Counted from the stretch's first letter, positions 27,343 to 36,923 are shown. The stretch is 57,598 nucleotides of DNA from Pedobacter kyungheensis (GCF_000812965.1 NZ_JSYN01000029.1:1-57598); one strand, 5' to 3'. Notes: a model not told the origin generated them from the letters alone. Numbers and translations: made by a program.

Positions 27343-27948
27343 ATGATTTCCATTATAACAGGCGATATTATAGGCTCACGCAAAATAAAAGACAGCTGGT
27401 TGGCAAGCTTAAAAGGGGCGTTAAAGGTTGTTTCCGGGAAGCACAGCCGGTGGGAGATTTTCAGGGGAGACAGCTTTCAGGTAGAAATAGATGCAACAGA
27501 AGCATTAAGAACAGCTATATATTTAAAAGCCTGTATCAGGTTAAATAAATCAGCAGATGTGCGGATGGGGTTGGGGATTGGTGCAGTGCAGGGCAAAAGA
27601 AAGAAACTTACAGAAGATAGTGGCGATGCTTTTGTGTACTCGGGTGCTGCTTTTGATAGCTTAAAACAGATTAAACTAAACCTGGCCATTAAAACCAGTT
27701 CTGCTGATTTCGACGAAGAAATCAATACACTGATTAAGCTCGCCCTCATTGCTATGGATAGCTGGGGAGTAGTAGCTGCCGAAATGGTTAAACTGGCGCT
27801 CGAACATGAAAACATATTGCAGAGCGAACTGGCTGCCATTTCGGGCAGAACTCAATCATCAGTTAGCGAAGCCTTAAAACGGGCTCATTTTGCCGAAATA
27901 ATGGATATGGATAAGTTATACCGTAAAAAATTGAACCAAATGTTTTAA
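27343..27948 (+). CDS. SatD family protein
   Basis: 201 residues from the ATG at 27343, which gives the family beginning MISIITGDIIGSRKIKDSW. A longer frame from 27304 has a non-ATG start next to the last operator and is rejected. The N-terminal 150 residues form the SatD-type alpha/beta domain (IFRGDSFQVEI, ADVRMGLGIG, SGDAFVYSGAAFDSL). The C-terminal segment ELAAISGRTQSSVSEALKRA (about 168-187) looks like a helix-turn-helix. A DNA-binding, self-regulating role is inferred from the HTH and the adjacent array. It is followed by a DUF3307 membrane protein after 3 bp. Confidence 0.85.
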   Translation: MISIITGDIIGSRKIKDSWLASLKGALKVVSGKHSRWEIFRGDSFQVEIDATEALRTAIYLKACIRLNKSADVRMGLGIGAVQGKRKKLTEDSGDAFVYSGAAFDSLKQIKLNLAIKTSSADFDEEINTLIKLALIAMDSWGVVAAEMVKLALEHENILQSELAAISGRTQSSVSEALKRAHFAEIMDMDKLYRKKLNQMF

Positions 27949-27951
27949 AAA

Positions 27952-28662
27952 ATGGATATCTACCTCATTAAGCTCATTATTGCCCATTTAATTGGCGATT
28001 TCTTTTTGCAACCAGGTTCGTGGGTTGAAGAAAAGGAAGTGAAGAAACTAAAATCAGCTAAGCTTTACCTGCATGTAGCCATACATATTGCACTCATATT
28101 CCTGATTTTTTTAAGTTTTGGCGTATGGAAAGTAGCCTTGTTAATCGGGCTGATTCATTTCGCAATTGATGCTTTGAAGTTACTGCTGCAAACAAAAAAG
28201 AATGCCCGTTTATTATTTTTCGTCGATCAGGTATTGCATTTTATTTCCATTGTAGCTGTATGGCATTTATTTTATAAAGGAAGCCTGGATATCAGTTACC
28301 TCAAAGAAACCAAAACGTGGATATTCATTTCGGGGGCTTTGTTTTTAACCCTGCCTACCTCCATTACCATGCGCGTTATTATTGCCCGCTGGATTCCGGA
28401 TAATCAGCCCGATAGCCCTAAATCACTACAAAATGCTGGTAAATACATTGGTATACTGGAACGGGTACTGATATTTGTATTCATCTTAACCAATCATTTT
28501 GAAGCAGTTGGTTTTTTGCTGGCTGCAAAATCGATATTCAGGTTTGGCGATTTAAAAGAAGCCCACGACCTTAAATTAACCGAATACGTACTAATTGGCA
28601 CATTACTGAGTTTCGGTATTGCCATTGTAACCGCCATGCTCACACAGCAACTTATTGCATAA
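27952..28662 (+). CDS. DUF3307 integral membrane protein
   Basis: 236 residues with about six hydrophobic helices. An N-terminal MDIYLIKLIIAHLIGDFFLQPGSWVEEKEVKK carries the DUF3307-type LIGDFxLQ motif, followed by IHIALIFLIFLSF, VALLIGLIHFAIDALKLLL, LHFISIVAVWHLF, IFISGALFLTLP and LIFVFILTNHF. It lies 3 bp after satD, as an evident two-gene operon. The paired occurrence with SatD homologues is known for the family; the transported or sensed molecule is not known. Confidence 0.85.
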   Translation: MDIYLIKLIIAHLIGDFFLQPGSWVEEKEVKKLKSAKLYLHVAIHIALIFLIFLSFGVWKVALLIGLIHFAIDALKLLLQTKKNARLLFFVDQVLHFISIVAVWHLFYKGSLDISYLKETKTWIFISGALFLTLPTSITMRVIIARWIPDNQPDSPKSLQNAGKYIGILERVLIFVFILTNHFEAVGFLLAAKSIFRFGDLKEAHDLKLTEYVLIGTLLSFGIAIVTAMLTQQLIA

Positions 28663-28690
28663 AAAAAGCAGCCCTAAAGCTGCTCTTTTA
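28661..28690. terminator. Bidirectional terminator between DUF3307 and dipeptidyl peptidase genes
   Basis: Arms AGCAGC and GCTGCT around a CCTAAA loop. On the reverse strand the stem is followed by seven T, and on the forward strand by CTTTTA. It serves two convergent genes. Confidence 0.85.
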
Positions 28691-28694
28691 TGAT

Positions 28695-30863
28695 TTATTT
28701 TCCTCCCGGAGGGCAGTTTTCTTTTAAAAACTTGGTGTAGGTTAAAGATAAATGCTCGCTGGTTCCATCACCTTCAGAAATACTGTGGGTGCGGTTTGGA
28801 TAGCTCATTAATTGAAAAACCTTTCTGTTTTTGATTAACTCGTTAATCAGCATTTCTGCATTCTGGTAGTGTACGTTATCATCGCCAGTACCGTGGATAT
28901 ACAATAAATTACCTTTCAGGTTTTTGGCATGTGTAACCGGCGATCCTTTAACATAAGCTTCCTTGCTTGGGAAAGGTGTACCCATATAACGCTCCTGATA
29001 AACATTATCGTAAGTTAACTGATTACCCACAGCCGCAATAGCAATACCTGTTTTGTAAATTTCAGGATATTGGAACATCAGGTTCAGGGTAGATGAACCA
29101 CCACCGCTCCAGCCCCAAACTGCCACACGGTCTTTATCCATAAAGGCATTAGTAGCCAGTAATTTCTTCGCAGCCATAGCCTGGTCGCGGATGTTAATTA
29201 CGCCAATGTTTTTATAAATACCTTTGTGCCATGCACTGCCTTTTGGTACCGGTGCACCTCTGTTATCCATCGAAATGTAGATGTAACCATCTTTGGCCAT
29301 ATCGCCGGCATATAAAAAGTTTCTTCCTGCGCCATAGGTATCAAGTGCGGTTGCAGAAGCAGGCTCGCCATACACATAAAAAACAACAGGATATTTTTTA
29401 GACGGATTAAAATTATCAGGCTTTTTCATCCAGCCATCCATTTCAACACCATCTTCGGTAGTTACTTTAAAAAACTCTACTTTATTTTTGGGTGCTTCTT
29501 GTTTCGAAAGCTGGTTAGTGATGCTGCCATCCATGGTAAACGGATTGCCCGTTGTAAAGTTCATCCACTCCGTAATAGGTCTGACAATAGAACTGTTATA
29601 TGAATGACGTGCAAATGCAGCATTTGGAGAAATATCGTAGTTGTGTGTGCCCGGTAATACCGAAGGGGTAACCTGCTCTAATTTTCCTTTTCCATCCAAT
29701 TTGGTTTTGAAAAGATATTTCTGAGTAGCATTTGTTGGCGATGCAAGAAAATAAACCATGTTGTTTTTAATGTCGATTAATTTAACATCAATCACATCAT
29801 AGTTCCCTTTGGTTACCAGGGTTTCTTTTTTACCGTCAACACTAATCCTGTAAAGGTGATTCCAACCATCTTTATCTGATACGATGGTAAATTCTTTATT
29901 GTCGTTTAACCATTTCCACTCATCCTGTGCATCAATCCAGGCTTTGGCTTTTTCAGTATAAACAGCCTTGGCTGCGCCAGAAGCCGCATCGCAGATAAAC
30001 ACAATACTTTCATTCTGCTCGCGGTTAAGTTGTTGTAAAATGATGTTGTTGCTGTTGGGCACCCATTGCATACGCGGGATATAATGCTGAACATTATCGC
30101 CCGGTACATTTAACCAGTTGGTTTTAGCAGTATTGATATCAACTACCCCAACTTTACAAGACGAAGGATTTTCCCCAACTTTAGGATACTCAACAGGGAT
30201 TGTATAAGGATAAATTGAATCCGTATTGTTAATCATCAAAAAGTTTTTGATTTTGGTCGCATCCAGTTGCCAGTAGGCAATTGATTTTCCATCAGGGCTC
30301 CACCTGAAACCATCACGGCAATCAAATTCTTCTTCGTAAACCCAGTCGAAAGTACCATTAATCATGCGATCGGTACCATCAGTAGTTAAGGCTTTTGCAC
30401 CAGTCCCGTCAATATTTTCTACATATAAATTATGCTGACTTACATAAGCCACTTTACTGCCATCAGGCGATAACTTGGCAAACATTAATGAAGAGGCTGG
30501 CCTGTCTTTACCAATCTGTACAATTTTGTTTGATGTTAAATCTGCCAGCCAATAATCGCCACGGGTATCGTAACGCCAAACTTTCTTGCTGTTGGTATAA
30601 ATTAAAGCTTTTGTGCCATCATCCGATAACTGGAAACTTCTTACCGCTATGGCATCACTTTTACCCGCGGGGGTTAATAATGATCTTGAAATAATTGTTT
30701 TCCTGTCGCTTTTAGGGAGCGTTACCGAAATAATTTCTCCGCTGGCAATCTGGTAGTAGGAGTTTCCATCTTTTGCCCAGTTAATGTTTTGGGCATTTGA
30801 ATCAATTACAGCACATAGGGCAATGCAGGTAACTGATAATCTGAGTAATAGTTTTTTAATCAT
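28695..30863 (-). CDS. S9 family peptidase (dipeptidyl peptidase IV-like)
   Basis: A secreted serine exopeptidase releasing N-terminal Xaa-Pro or related dipeptides. A signal peptide (LLLRLSVTCIALCAVIDSNAQ) is followed by an eight-bladed propeller (about 40-480, with repeated SPDGKS-type blades). The alpha/beta hydrolase domain (about 480-722) carries the nucleophile motif GWSGGG (Ser near 585), Asp in HGTGDDNVHYQN near 661 and His in SYPNRTHSIS near 693. An EE pair in 'DWVYEEEFDCRDGFRWSPDG' matches the DPP IV double-glutamate site that binds the substrate N-terminus. 722 residues is normal for Bacteroidota DPP4. Confidence 0.94.
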   Translation of the reverse strand: MIKKLLLRLSVTCIALCAVIDSNAQNINWAKDGNSYYQIASGEIISVTLPKSDRKTIISRSLLTPAGKSDAIAVRSFQLSDDGTKALIYTNSKKVWRYDTRGDYWLADLTSNKIVQIGKDRPASSLMFAKLSPDGSKVAYVSQHNLYVENIDGTGAKALTTDGTDRMINGTFDWVYEEEFDCRDGFRWSPDGKSIAYWQLDATKIKNFLMINNTDSIYPYTIPVEYPKVGENPSSCKVGVVDINTAKTNWLNVPGDNVQHYIPRMQWVPNSNNIILQQLNREQNESIVFICDAASGAAKAVYTEKAKAWIDAQDEWKWLNDNKEFTIVSDKDGWNHLYRISVDGKKETLVTKGNYDVIDVKLIDIKNNMVYFLASPTNATQKYLFKTKLDGKGKLEQVTPSVLPGTHNYDISPNAAFARHSYNSSIVRPITEWMNFTTGNPFTMDGSITNQLSKQEAPKNKVEFFKVTTEDGVEMDGWMKKPDNFNPSKKYPVVFYVYGEPASATALDTYGAGRNFLYAGDMAKDGYIYISMDNRGAPVPKGSAWHKGIYKNIGVINIRDQAMAAKKLLATNAFMDKDRVAVWGWSGGGSSTLNLMFQYPEIYKTGIAIAAVGNQLTYDNVYQERYMGTPFPSKEAYVKGSPVTHAKNLKGNLLYIHGTGDDNVHYQNAEMLINELIKNRKVFQLMSYPNRTHSISEGDGTSEHLSLTYTKFLKENCPPGGK

Positions 30864-30876
30864 ATAAAGTTAGGTC

Positions 30877-30936
30877 ATAAAAAAAGCTTTTTAACTTTGG
30901 GGCTAATTTAAATAAAAAGCCGTCAGTTAAAAAGCT
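30877..30936 (-). terminator. Terminator after the DUF4412-like gene
   Basis: A perfect 12-bp inverted repeat, AGCTTTTTAACT at 30885-30896 and AGTTAAAAAGCT at 30925-30936, with a 28-base loop. Read on the reverse strand, a run of T follows the second arm. It separates this gene from the dipeptidyl peptidase gene. Confidence 0.72.
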
Positions 30937-30959
30937 ATTAATTAGCTGGAAATGGTTAA

Positions 30960-31643
30960 TTATTCACCTCCACCTTGCATTTTTGCTAAATCTTCCATCG
31001 TTACCACTTCGTATCCGGTTGGAACTTCTTTCGAAATCGGGCCAACTTTACCTTCAGTAATCGATTTTAAAGTTGTAGTAGTTTCGATACCTCTTTGAAC
31101 CAAAGTATATTTTACCGGGAATGCATTTAAACCAGGGAAATAATTTTGAGAACCCACATTTGGTAATTCTACATCTTTAGTCGCCCAAAGTTCGTGCGCG
31201 CCGCCTTTGTCATCTTTAAAAGTATATTTTTCTGCATTAAAGCCTCCAACAGTCTGTTTTTCGCCTGTGGCTTTGAAGTCAGAAAATTTAGGCATAGCAC
31301 CCATTACTTTTTCTACATCTTCTTTTGTTTGTTTAACCGCGAATTGTTTTTGTGCAATTGGCACATCGATTAAAAGTAACCCGGTTTTATCATTATTATC
31401 AGATACGATACCAATTAAGGCAGGACCTTGTTCCATTTCGATTTTAGTTAAACCATTGTTGAATTTAACTTTCAGTTCTGCAGGTGGCTCTTGTCCGCCC
31501 ATAGCAGATTTTTGCTCTTCAGTTAATTTGTATGCTAAACCGTAAGTAAGCGTACCTTCGGTCATTTTCTTTTGCGCATTGGCAAGTACAGCACTGCTTA
31601 CTAAAATTAAAGCTACAACGCTTGTTTTGATTGATTTGAACAT
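30960..31643 (-). CDS. Secreted DUF4412-like protein
   Basis: 227 residues. A clear signal peptide (TSVVALILVSSAVLANAQ) is followed by a beta-strand-rich mature domain with the pattern TEGTLTYGLAY ... KVKFNNGLTKIEMEQG ... TGEKQTVGGFNAEKYTFKDD. The motif GGFNAEKY (a Gly-x-x-Ala-Lys/Glu-Tyr turn) is typical of DUF4412 and GLPGLI-type periplasmic or outer-membrane-associated proteins of Bacteroidota. Function unknown. It ends with a Gly/Glu-rich tail. It lies 23 bp downstream of the enoyl-CoA hydratase gene. Confidence 0.72.
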   Translation of the reverse strand: MFKSIKTSVVALILVSSAVLANAQKKMTEGTLTYGLAYKLTEEQKSAMGGQEPPAELKVKFNNGLTKIEMEQGPALIGIVSDNNDKTGLLLIDVPIAQKQFAVKQTKEDVEKVMGAMPKFSDFKATGEKQTVGGFNAEKYTFKDDKGGAHELWATKDVELPNVGSQNYFPGLNAFPVKYTLVQRGIETTTTLKSITEGKVGPISKEVPTGYEVVTMEDLAKMQGGGE

Positions 31644-31666
31644 GTTTTTATTTCAGTTTAGTTTTT

Positions 31667-32443
31667 TTACCAGTTAATTTTTTCTTTTTTTAGAAACGAA
31701 GCAATTCCTTTTTTAAAATCTTCACTTTCTCTAACGCGGGCATTGATTTGAACAGCTGTTTCTAAACTTTTTTCCAATAAGGGGTTATTCGTTTGGTTAA
31801 TAAGTTGTTTGGTAATCATTAATGAATTTCCTGAGCTTTCGCTGCACAAACTTAATGCAAAATCTTTTACTTTTTGATGAATCTCTGCCGGATTTGTTAC
31901 AAAATTAATCAAATTATATTGTTGTGCCTGTTCTGCTGAAAAGGTTTTTCCGGTGAGCAGAATTTCTTTAGCAATGGTTTCGCTAACCTTTTGTTTTAAA
32001 AAGCAGGAAACAATAGCCGGAACGAAGCCTATTTTTACTTCGGTATAGCCAAAATTACTTTCTGGCGTAGCAAAAACGATATCGCAAATAGTAGCTAAAC
32101 CACAGCCGCCCGCAATGGCGTGCCCCTCAACCTGCGCAATAACCACCTTGGGTAAATAATAAATGGTAGTAAAAAGCTTTTTCAGGTTGTTCGAATCGGC
32201 TACATTCTCTTCGAAAGTGTTGTGTTGTAGTTGCTGCAGGTAGTCTAAGTCGGCGCCTGCACTAAACGAATTGCCGTTAGCATTTAAAATCACTACTTTA
32301 ACCAAATCATCTTCCGATGCCTGAATAAATGCTGCAGTTAGTTCAGAAACGAGTTGGGGATTTAAGGCATTCCTTTTTTCAGGCCTGTTAATCGTTATTG
32401 TTGCAATTCTTTCGGCAACATGGTACAAAACCAGATTTTCCAT
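31667..32443 (-). CDS. Enoyl-CoA hydratase/isomerase family protein
   Basis: A 258-residue crotonase-fold enzyme. The oxyanion-hole segments are NSFSAGADLDYLQQL (about 58-73) and GHAIAGGCGLATICDIVFAT (about 106-125). The second acidic residue expected of hydratases is at the E of FGYTEVKIGFVPA (about 133-145). Substrate is an acyl-CoA of unknown chain. Its start lies directly after the ComEC stop with a 1-bp gap, in an apparent operon of unrelated functions. Confidence 0.92.
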   Translation of the reverse strand: MENLVLYHVAERIATITINRPEKRNALNPQLVSELTAAFIQASEDDLVKVVILNANGNSFSAGADLDYLQQLQHNTFEENVADSNNLKKLFTTIYYLPKVVIAQVEGHAIAGGCGLATICDIVFATPESNFGYTEVKIGFVPAIVSCFLKQKVSETIAKEILLTGKTFSAEQAQQYNLINFVTNPAEIHQKVKDFALSLCSESSGNSLMITKQLINQTNNPLLEKSLETAVQINARVRESEDFKKGIASFLKKEKINW

Positions 32444-32444
32444 G

Positions 32445-34520
32445 CTATTGGGTTAGTTGGATCAAATATGCTTTATTTTTCTTTAAAACGTAAGCATCTT
32501 TTCTGTTTTTCTGTAATTGTTTAATTCGGTATTGCTTATTGGTTGCATCAACTAACAGCGTTTGAAACCGGATATCTGAAGGAATATTACTTAAATCGAA
32601 TTTACTGTTTCCTGTCAGCCATATTGCAGAAAAGACGCTTCTTGTCTGTAATTGCTTGTGGTTTAGGTGGTTGTCAATCAATAAAATACTACAACCTTGA
32701 AATACAATCTGGTTATCTTTTAATATGAAGTTACGTAATACTGTGTCTTTTTCTAAGCTAATGTGATGGATACGGTCAATTTGCATCGACATCAGTGCCG
32801 GCTTAATGAAAAACGCATAGCTTTTATCTGTTACTTTTAAGTCAGTAACCAGAACAGTTTCTTTTCCCCGCGTAAAAGCTGCAGCGTAGTTTTTTCTTAA
32901 TGAAAAGAACAGGATGTTACGCTGTTGCAATGCTGAGAGACTATCGTAAGCAATGAGGATTTGATAAAAGATAAAAAGTGACAAGGATAAAAATATCAAC
33001 CTCTTGCTGAATTTGGCTAATCCGTAAATGAAAAAGCCCAGGCTAAAACTCAATAATATAAATTCAGGTAAGCTGATGTAAATGGCAGAAAAATTAGCAA
33101 ATGGCAGGCTGGCTATCCACTTTAAAACCGAATTGGTAAAATTAATCAGCCATTCGAAGATTGATGCCAAAAAACCAAGCCCCGGAATTAATGTGGCAAT
33201 ACCCAAATACATCATCAGCACCAGCGGCAGTGTGATAAAGAGGTTGCCAAGAAGAAAATAAAGAGGAAATTGGTGAAAATAATAGATACTTAATGGAAAA
33301 GTAGCAATTTGTGCTGCCAGCGACATCGCAATAAAGTTCCATAATTTATCCAGCCCTTTATTTTCGATGTAAAGCACGTTATAAATTTTCGGCTGAAGAT
33401 AAAATAACCCAAAAACAGCTAAATAGGAGAGTTGAAAGCCAACATCCCAAATGGAGAAAGGATTGTAAATGAGCTGGCAAATAGCCGAAAAAGCTAAAAT
33501 ATTATAGTTATTGGTGTTTTTGGATAAGGTTTTGGCTATAATAAATACACTAATCATAATGGCCGACCTCACCACAGAAGGCGATAAGCCTGTAATTAAA
33601 GCATAGCCCCATATCAAACTACAAATGATCAGAAGCTTAGTAATTTTTAATTGGCGATTCCGGTTCAAAAACAGAAATATAAAATCTAAAACCACATATA
33701 TAATGGCTACATGCGCTCCCGAAACAGAGAGCGCATGTAAGGTGCCGGTATTGGCATACGCAGCCAGCGTTTCGGGGCTTAAATCGGCACGGTAACCCAA
33801 AATCAGGGTCGATGCTACTGCAAAGGCTTCGTTGCTTTCAATTAACCTCCTGAATTTTTGAACCTGTTTTTCCCTTAAACGCAGTGCTTCTTTAATAATG
33901 AAATAACCAGCATCTTCGCCTGTTTTAAGTATGTTTTCCTGATCTACAAAGGTCTGGTGGTAAATGTTTTGTGTAGCCAGCCAGGCTTTAAAATCAAATT
34001 CAGCAGGGTTGTAAGGTGGCTCTATGGCTGTATATTGGGCAGGTATAATAATTACGTCGCCATATTTAAGTTTTAAAGGCATTGAGTTAGCTAATCTTAC
34101 CGAAACCAGCAGCTGACCTGATGCTTTAATTTGCTTGTGGGCAAAATAGCCTGCAATAACCTTTGCTTTAAAACGCAAAATGCTTCCACTTTGCTGAGGT
34201 TCATCGTTCACCCATATTTTTAACTGGTTATAATTCTTATTTGCAAAATGGTTACTGTTTAGTTTTTCATTCTTTAATAGAGAAACAAAAGCACCCAGCA
34301 AGAAGAACATCAAAAAGATTGAAATTCCAATTACCCCCTTAAAACGGTAAATGCTTAGTTTTTTGTAGACCAGGTTTGTTACCAGGGCAATCAGCACCAT
34401 GAACAGCGTGGCTATTACGGTAAAATACAAGCAAGCCCTGTACGGCAAAAAATAAAATAGGCCAATTCCAATAACAAACGGGAATAAAATCCTTACAAAA
34501 ACGTATTCTGCTTTAAACAT
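32445..34520 (-). CDS. comEC: ComEC/Rec2 family competence membrane protein
   Basis: 691 residues, inner membrane. Two or three N-terminal helices precede an OB-like DUF4131 domain (about 90-190), then the multi-helix Competence domain (about 225-520) with the family segment TGTLHALSVSGAHVAIIY and LIWGYALITGLSPSVVRSAIM. The C-terminal 150 residues look like a degenerate metallo-beta-lactamase region: the HxHxDH zinc motif is not present. In transformable bacteria ComEC carries one DNA strand across the inner membrane. The gene is 2 bp from the HhH-barrel gene upstream. Confidence 0.93.
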   Translation of the reverse strand: MFKAEYVFVRILFPFVIGIGLFYFLPYRACLYFTVIATLFMVLIALVTNLVYKKLSIYRFKGVIGISIFLMFFLLGAFVSLLKNEKLNSNHFANKNYNQLKIWVNDEPQQSGSILRFKAKVIAGYFAHKQIKASGQLLVSVRLANSMPLKLKYGDVIIIPAQYTAIEPPYNPAEFDFKAWLATQNIYHQTFVDQENILKTGEDAGYFIIKEALRLREKQVQKFRRLIESNEAFAVASTLILGYRADLSPETLAAYANTGTLHALSVSGAHVAIIYVVLDFIFLFLNRNRQLKITKLLIICSLIWGYALITGLSPSVVRSAIMISVFIIAKTLSKNTNNYNILAFSAICQLIYNPFSIWDVGFQLSYLAVFGLFYLQPKIYNVLYIENKGLDKLWNFIAMSLAAQIATFPLSIYYFHQFPLYFLLGNLFITLPLVLMMYLGIATLIPGLGFLASIFEWLINFTNSVLKWIASLPFANFSAIYISLPEFILLSFSLGFFIYGLAKFSKRLIFLSLSLFIFYQILIAYDSLSALQQRNILFFSLRKNYAAAFTRGKETVLVTDLKVTDKSYAFFIKPALMSMQIDRIHHISLEKDTVLRNFILKDNQIVFQGCSILLIDNHLNHKQLQTRSVFSAIWLTGNSKFDLSNIPSDIRFQTLLVDATNKQYRIKQLQKNRKDAYVLKKNKAYLIQLTQ

Positions 34521-34522
34521 CT

Positions 34523-36550
34523 TTAGAACTGATAGCGTAGCTGAACTTTAACCTCTGATTTTTTATTCCCATTAATTTCATCGAGATAAGTACCAACGGT
34601 TTCTGCATCCTGATAAATGAATACGGCATATCTTAACCATAGATTTAATTTTTTAGCCAGGGTATATTTTAGGTTTAAATAACTCCTAAACCCCTTTCCA
34701 TTGTACATGCCAAATGAAAAGCTGTACAAAACATCGTCTTCGTACACATAAATGCGGCTATTGTAACTTGGGGTATTAAAATAAGCCAGCCTGATGTTGC
34801 CTGTAAGCCTGGCAAATAGGGGTGAGTAATCTACATCCTGATAAATCATGTAGCCAAATTCCCGTTTAGCATCGCCCTTTTTGTATTGCGATACTTCTGC
34901 GCGGTTTTGGAGCATCCAGTTTTTATTCAATTGCCAGCGAAGTTCCATCCGGTATCCGGCTTTTATTACATTATCCAGGAATTTAACAGGAACGTTCAGG
35001 TCTGTATTCTGTTGTTTATTTTCACGTTTATACCGGGCTAAAATTTTAAAAGTTTTGGTTGGTGTGTAAACAGCCTGTCCAAGTATTTCGTAACCTTTGG
35101 AAGGAGCATCAACACGGTATTTCAACCAGGGGAATTTGAAGTAATCACCATAAAAAGAAAACGCCCAATGTTTATTAGGGTTAATATTTAAACCTGCGTA
35201 CAAGCCTCTTTCATTTACTGCTTCTGTTGATTCTGATACGCCCTGGTTAAAAAAATTATGGTAACTTTTACTGTAGTTACGATAGGTTACCGCCGCTGAA
35301 ACTGTGGGCGATAAGCTGATCAATACACCGTTTATGGCTGCAATACCGCCGTTTATGGACTTGCCAATTTCGCCGTACCAGTACATGTTTTTTAAGGTAT
35401 AATTATAAAAAAGCCCCAGGTTGGTGAGTTTGTTCCCGGTAAAGCTATACTTGTCATAAAGTGCCGTTTGGGTTATAAAACTATTGTCGTAGTAGCTTTG
35501 GTAAGCAATAGCGCCAGCACCAAATTCGTTTTTGGTGTATTGCAAAGCCATACCGTAAACGCTTTGAGTAAGGCTGCTTTTATTCTTGATTTCGGTTGGC
35601 GTGCGGTGTAAACCTGTTTGGTTGATGGTCGATTGAACCGGTTCGCCTGCGGCATTTGTTTTCTGGCTGGCATCTAAACCCCTGAATGAAACAAAAGGAG
35701 TGAGGTCGAAATTTTTATACAGATTAATCGTGGCAGCTGCGCCCCTGAAAAACGAATACTCATTGGTTGAAGTGTAAGGTCTTAAGCCCAGATCTTTTTT
35801 AGCCACACTGGTTACATCAGGACCTTTGCCAAAAGAAAAACCCGACCAAAGGGTTAATCCCTGGCCAAACTGTAGAGTGTAATCACCCGCGACAAGCTTT
35901 TTGATTTTTCCTAACTTGAATAAAGCAACATTGGCCGAAACAAAATCGAATGGTTTACCAATAAATTTTTCGCCTGCATCCTTATCAAAGGTTAACGCTG
36001 CCGAAATTATTGTGCTGTAATTATACCGGTAACGCGTTTGAAAACGTTCTGGCGATCCCAGATAACGGTTACCTGGCAAATCTGTAAAGCCCTTTTGCTT
36101 TTCGAGGCTTTGTGCAAACCGTACCATCATATCATGCTCGCCGGCAAACAGGTTGCTTAATTTAAAGTTTTCATATTCCGGTATTGTATTTACCGTAACA
36201 AAAGGAATCAGGTTTTCAATCGTTTTAACATCAAAACCATCAATGCTTTGCAGTTCGTACACATCAAGCAATTTTCCGTTCGCTTTCATATAAACAAAGA
36301 AATTGCTGATTTGCAGGGGCGAAATGAATACCAATGTTTTTAACTCTTCTACCGAGGTATTATTTAAATTAATGGGATGTTTTCGGTACCGCGATAATAC
36401 TTCAACCAATTCGGTAATATCGTAATCATCAGGAAGGTTTTCGGCAACGCTTTCAATGATATCGCGTATGGCTACTTCCTGTTCTGTAGTTTGTGCATTT
36501 GCGATAAATCCGATCATCACAAATAACATGCTTAAAATTTTAGAACGCAT
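34523..36550 (-). CDS. Helix-hairpin-helix protein with probable outer-membrane beta-barrel
   Basis: 675 residues. A signal peptide (ILSMLFVMIGFIANAQ) is followed by two ComEA-like helix-hairpin-helix units (about 55-120: HPINLNNTSVEELKTLVFIS and GKLLDVYELQSIDGFDVKTI). The rest (about 130-675) is rich in alternating amphipathic strands ending in VQLRYQF, an aromatic terminus typical of outer-membrane barrels. It immediately precedes comEC. HhH domains bind DNA in ComEA; here the domain would be periplasmic if the barrel inserts in the outer membrane. A DNA uptake role is an inference from neighbourhood, not shown. Confidence 0.85.
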   Translation of the reverse strand: MRSKILSMLFVMIGFIANAQTTEQEVAIRDIIESVAENLPDDYDITELVEVLSRYRKHPINLNNTSVEELKTLVFISPLQISNFFVYMKANGKLLDVYELQSIDGFDVKTIENLIPFVTVNTIPEYENFKLSNLFAGEHDMMVRFAQSLEKQKGFTDLPGNRYLGSPERFQTRYRYNYSTIISAALTFDKDAGEKFIGKPFDFVSANVALFKLGKIKKLVAGDYTLQFGQGLTLWSGFSFGKGPDVTSVAKKDLGLRPYTSTNEYSFFRGAAATINLYKNFDLTPFVSFRGLDASQKTNAAGEPVQSTINQTGLHRTPTEIKNKSSLTQSVYGMALQYTKNEFGAGAIAYQSYYDNSFITQTALYDKYSFTGNKLTNLGLFYNYTLKNMYWYGEIGKSINGGIAAINGVLISLSPTVSAAVTYRNYSKSYHNFFNQGVSESTEAVNERGLYAGLNINPNKHWAFSFYGDYFKFPWLKYRVDAPSKGYEILGQAVYTPTKTFKILARYKRENKQQNTDLNVPVKFLDNVIKAGYRMELRWQLNKNWMLQNRAEVSQYKKGDAKREFGYMIYQDVDYSPLFARLTGNIRLAYFNTPSYNSRIYVYEDDVLYSFSFGMYNGKGFRSYLNLKYTLAKKLNLWLRYAVFIYQDAETVGTYLDEINGNKKSEVKVQLRYQF

Positions 36551-36923
36551 AATTTATTGTTTTTCAGGTAAATGTGGTATCTGCAGGCGATTGTCTGTTA
36601 GGAGATGATTTTCAGGATAGCACAAGTATGCCTATATCGCATTCGAAGCAGGAATGGCCTGAATCAATGTCGGTATTCGCCAGAAAAGGAATAAAAAATA
36701 GCGGGCATTTGAAAAATGCTGTGCGATTACCCAAATGATATGGAGCAGGGTAGCAGCATAAAAAAAGACGCAACAAAAAAAGCCATACTTTCATAAGCGA
36801 GTATTAAATCGGTTAAAGAAAATAGGGGTGATTTTTTGTTCTTCAGAACTAATGTAGTAAAAATATTTCTAAAACTACAAGAAATGTAATTTTAAAAATA
36901 CTCTAGGGTATGGTGTGTTAGCT
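36551..36923. other. Intergenic region between the MerR and HhH-barrel genes
   Basis: This 373-bp gap lies between two reverse-strand genes. It contains a 60-codon reverse frame at 36612-36794 with a hydrophobic start but Cys/Pro-rich composition and no neighbours that support it. I see no RNA gene, repeat or strong terminator here; a promoter for the HhH-barrel gene is expected. Confidence 0.5.

Noticed and set aside
36612..36794. Reverse 60-codon frame with hydrophobic start
   Set aside because: Cys/Pro-rich, no domain, no supporting neighbours or terminator, and composition like random AT-rich sequence.
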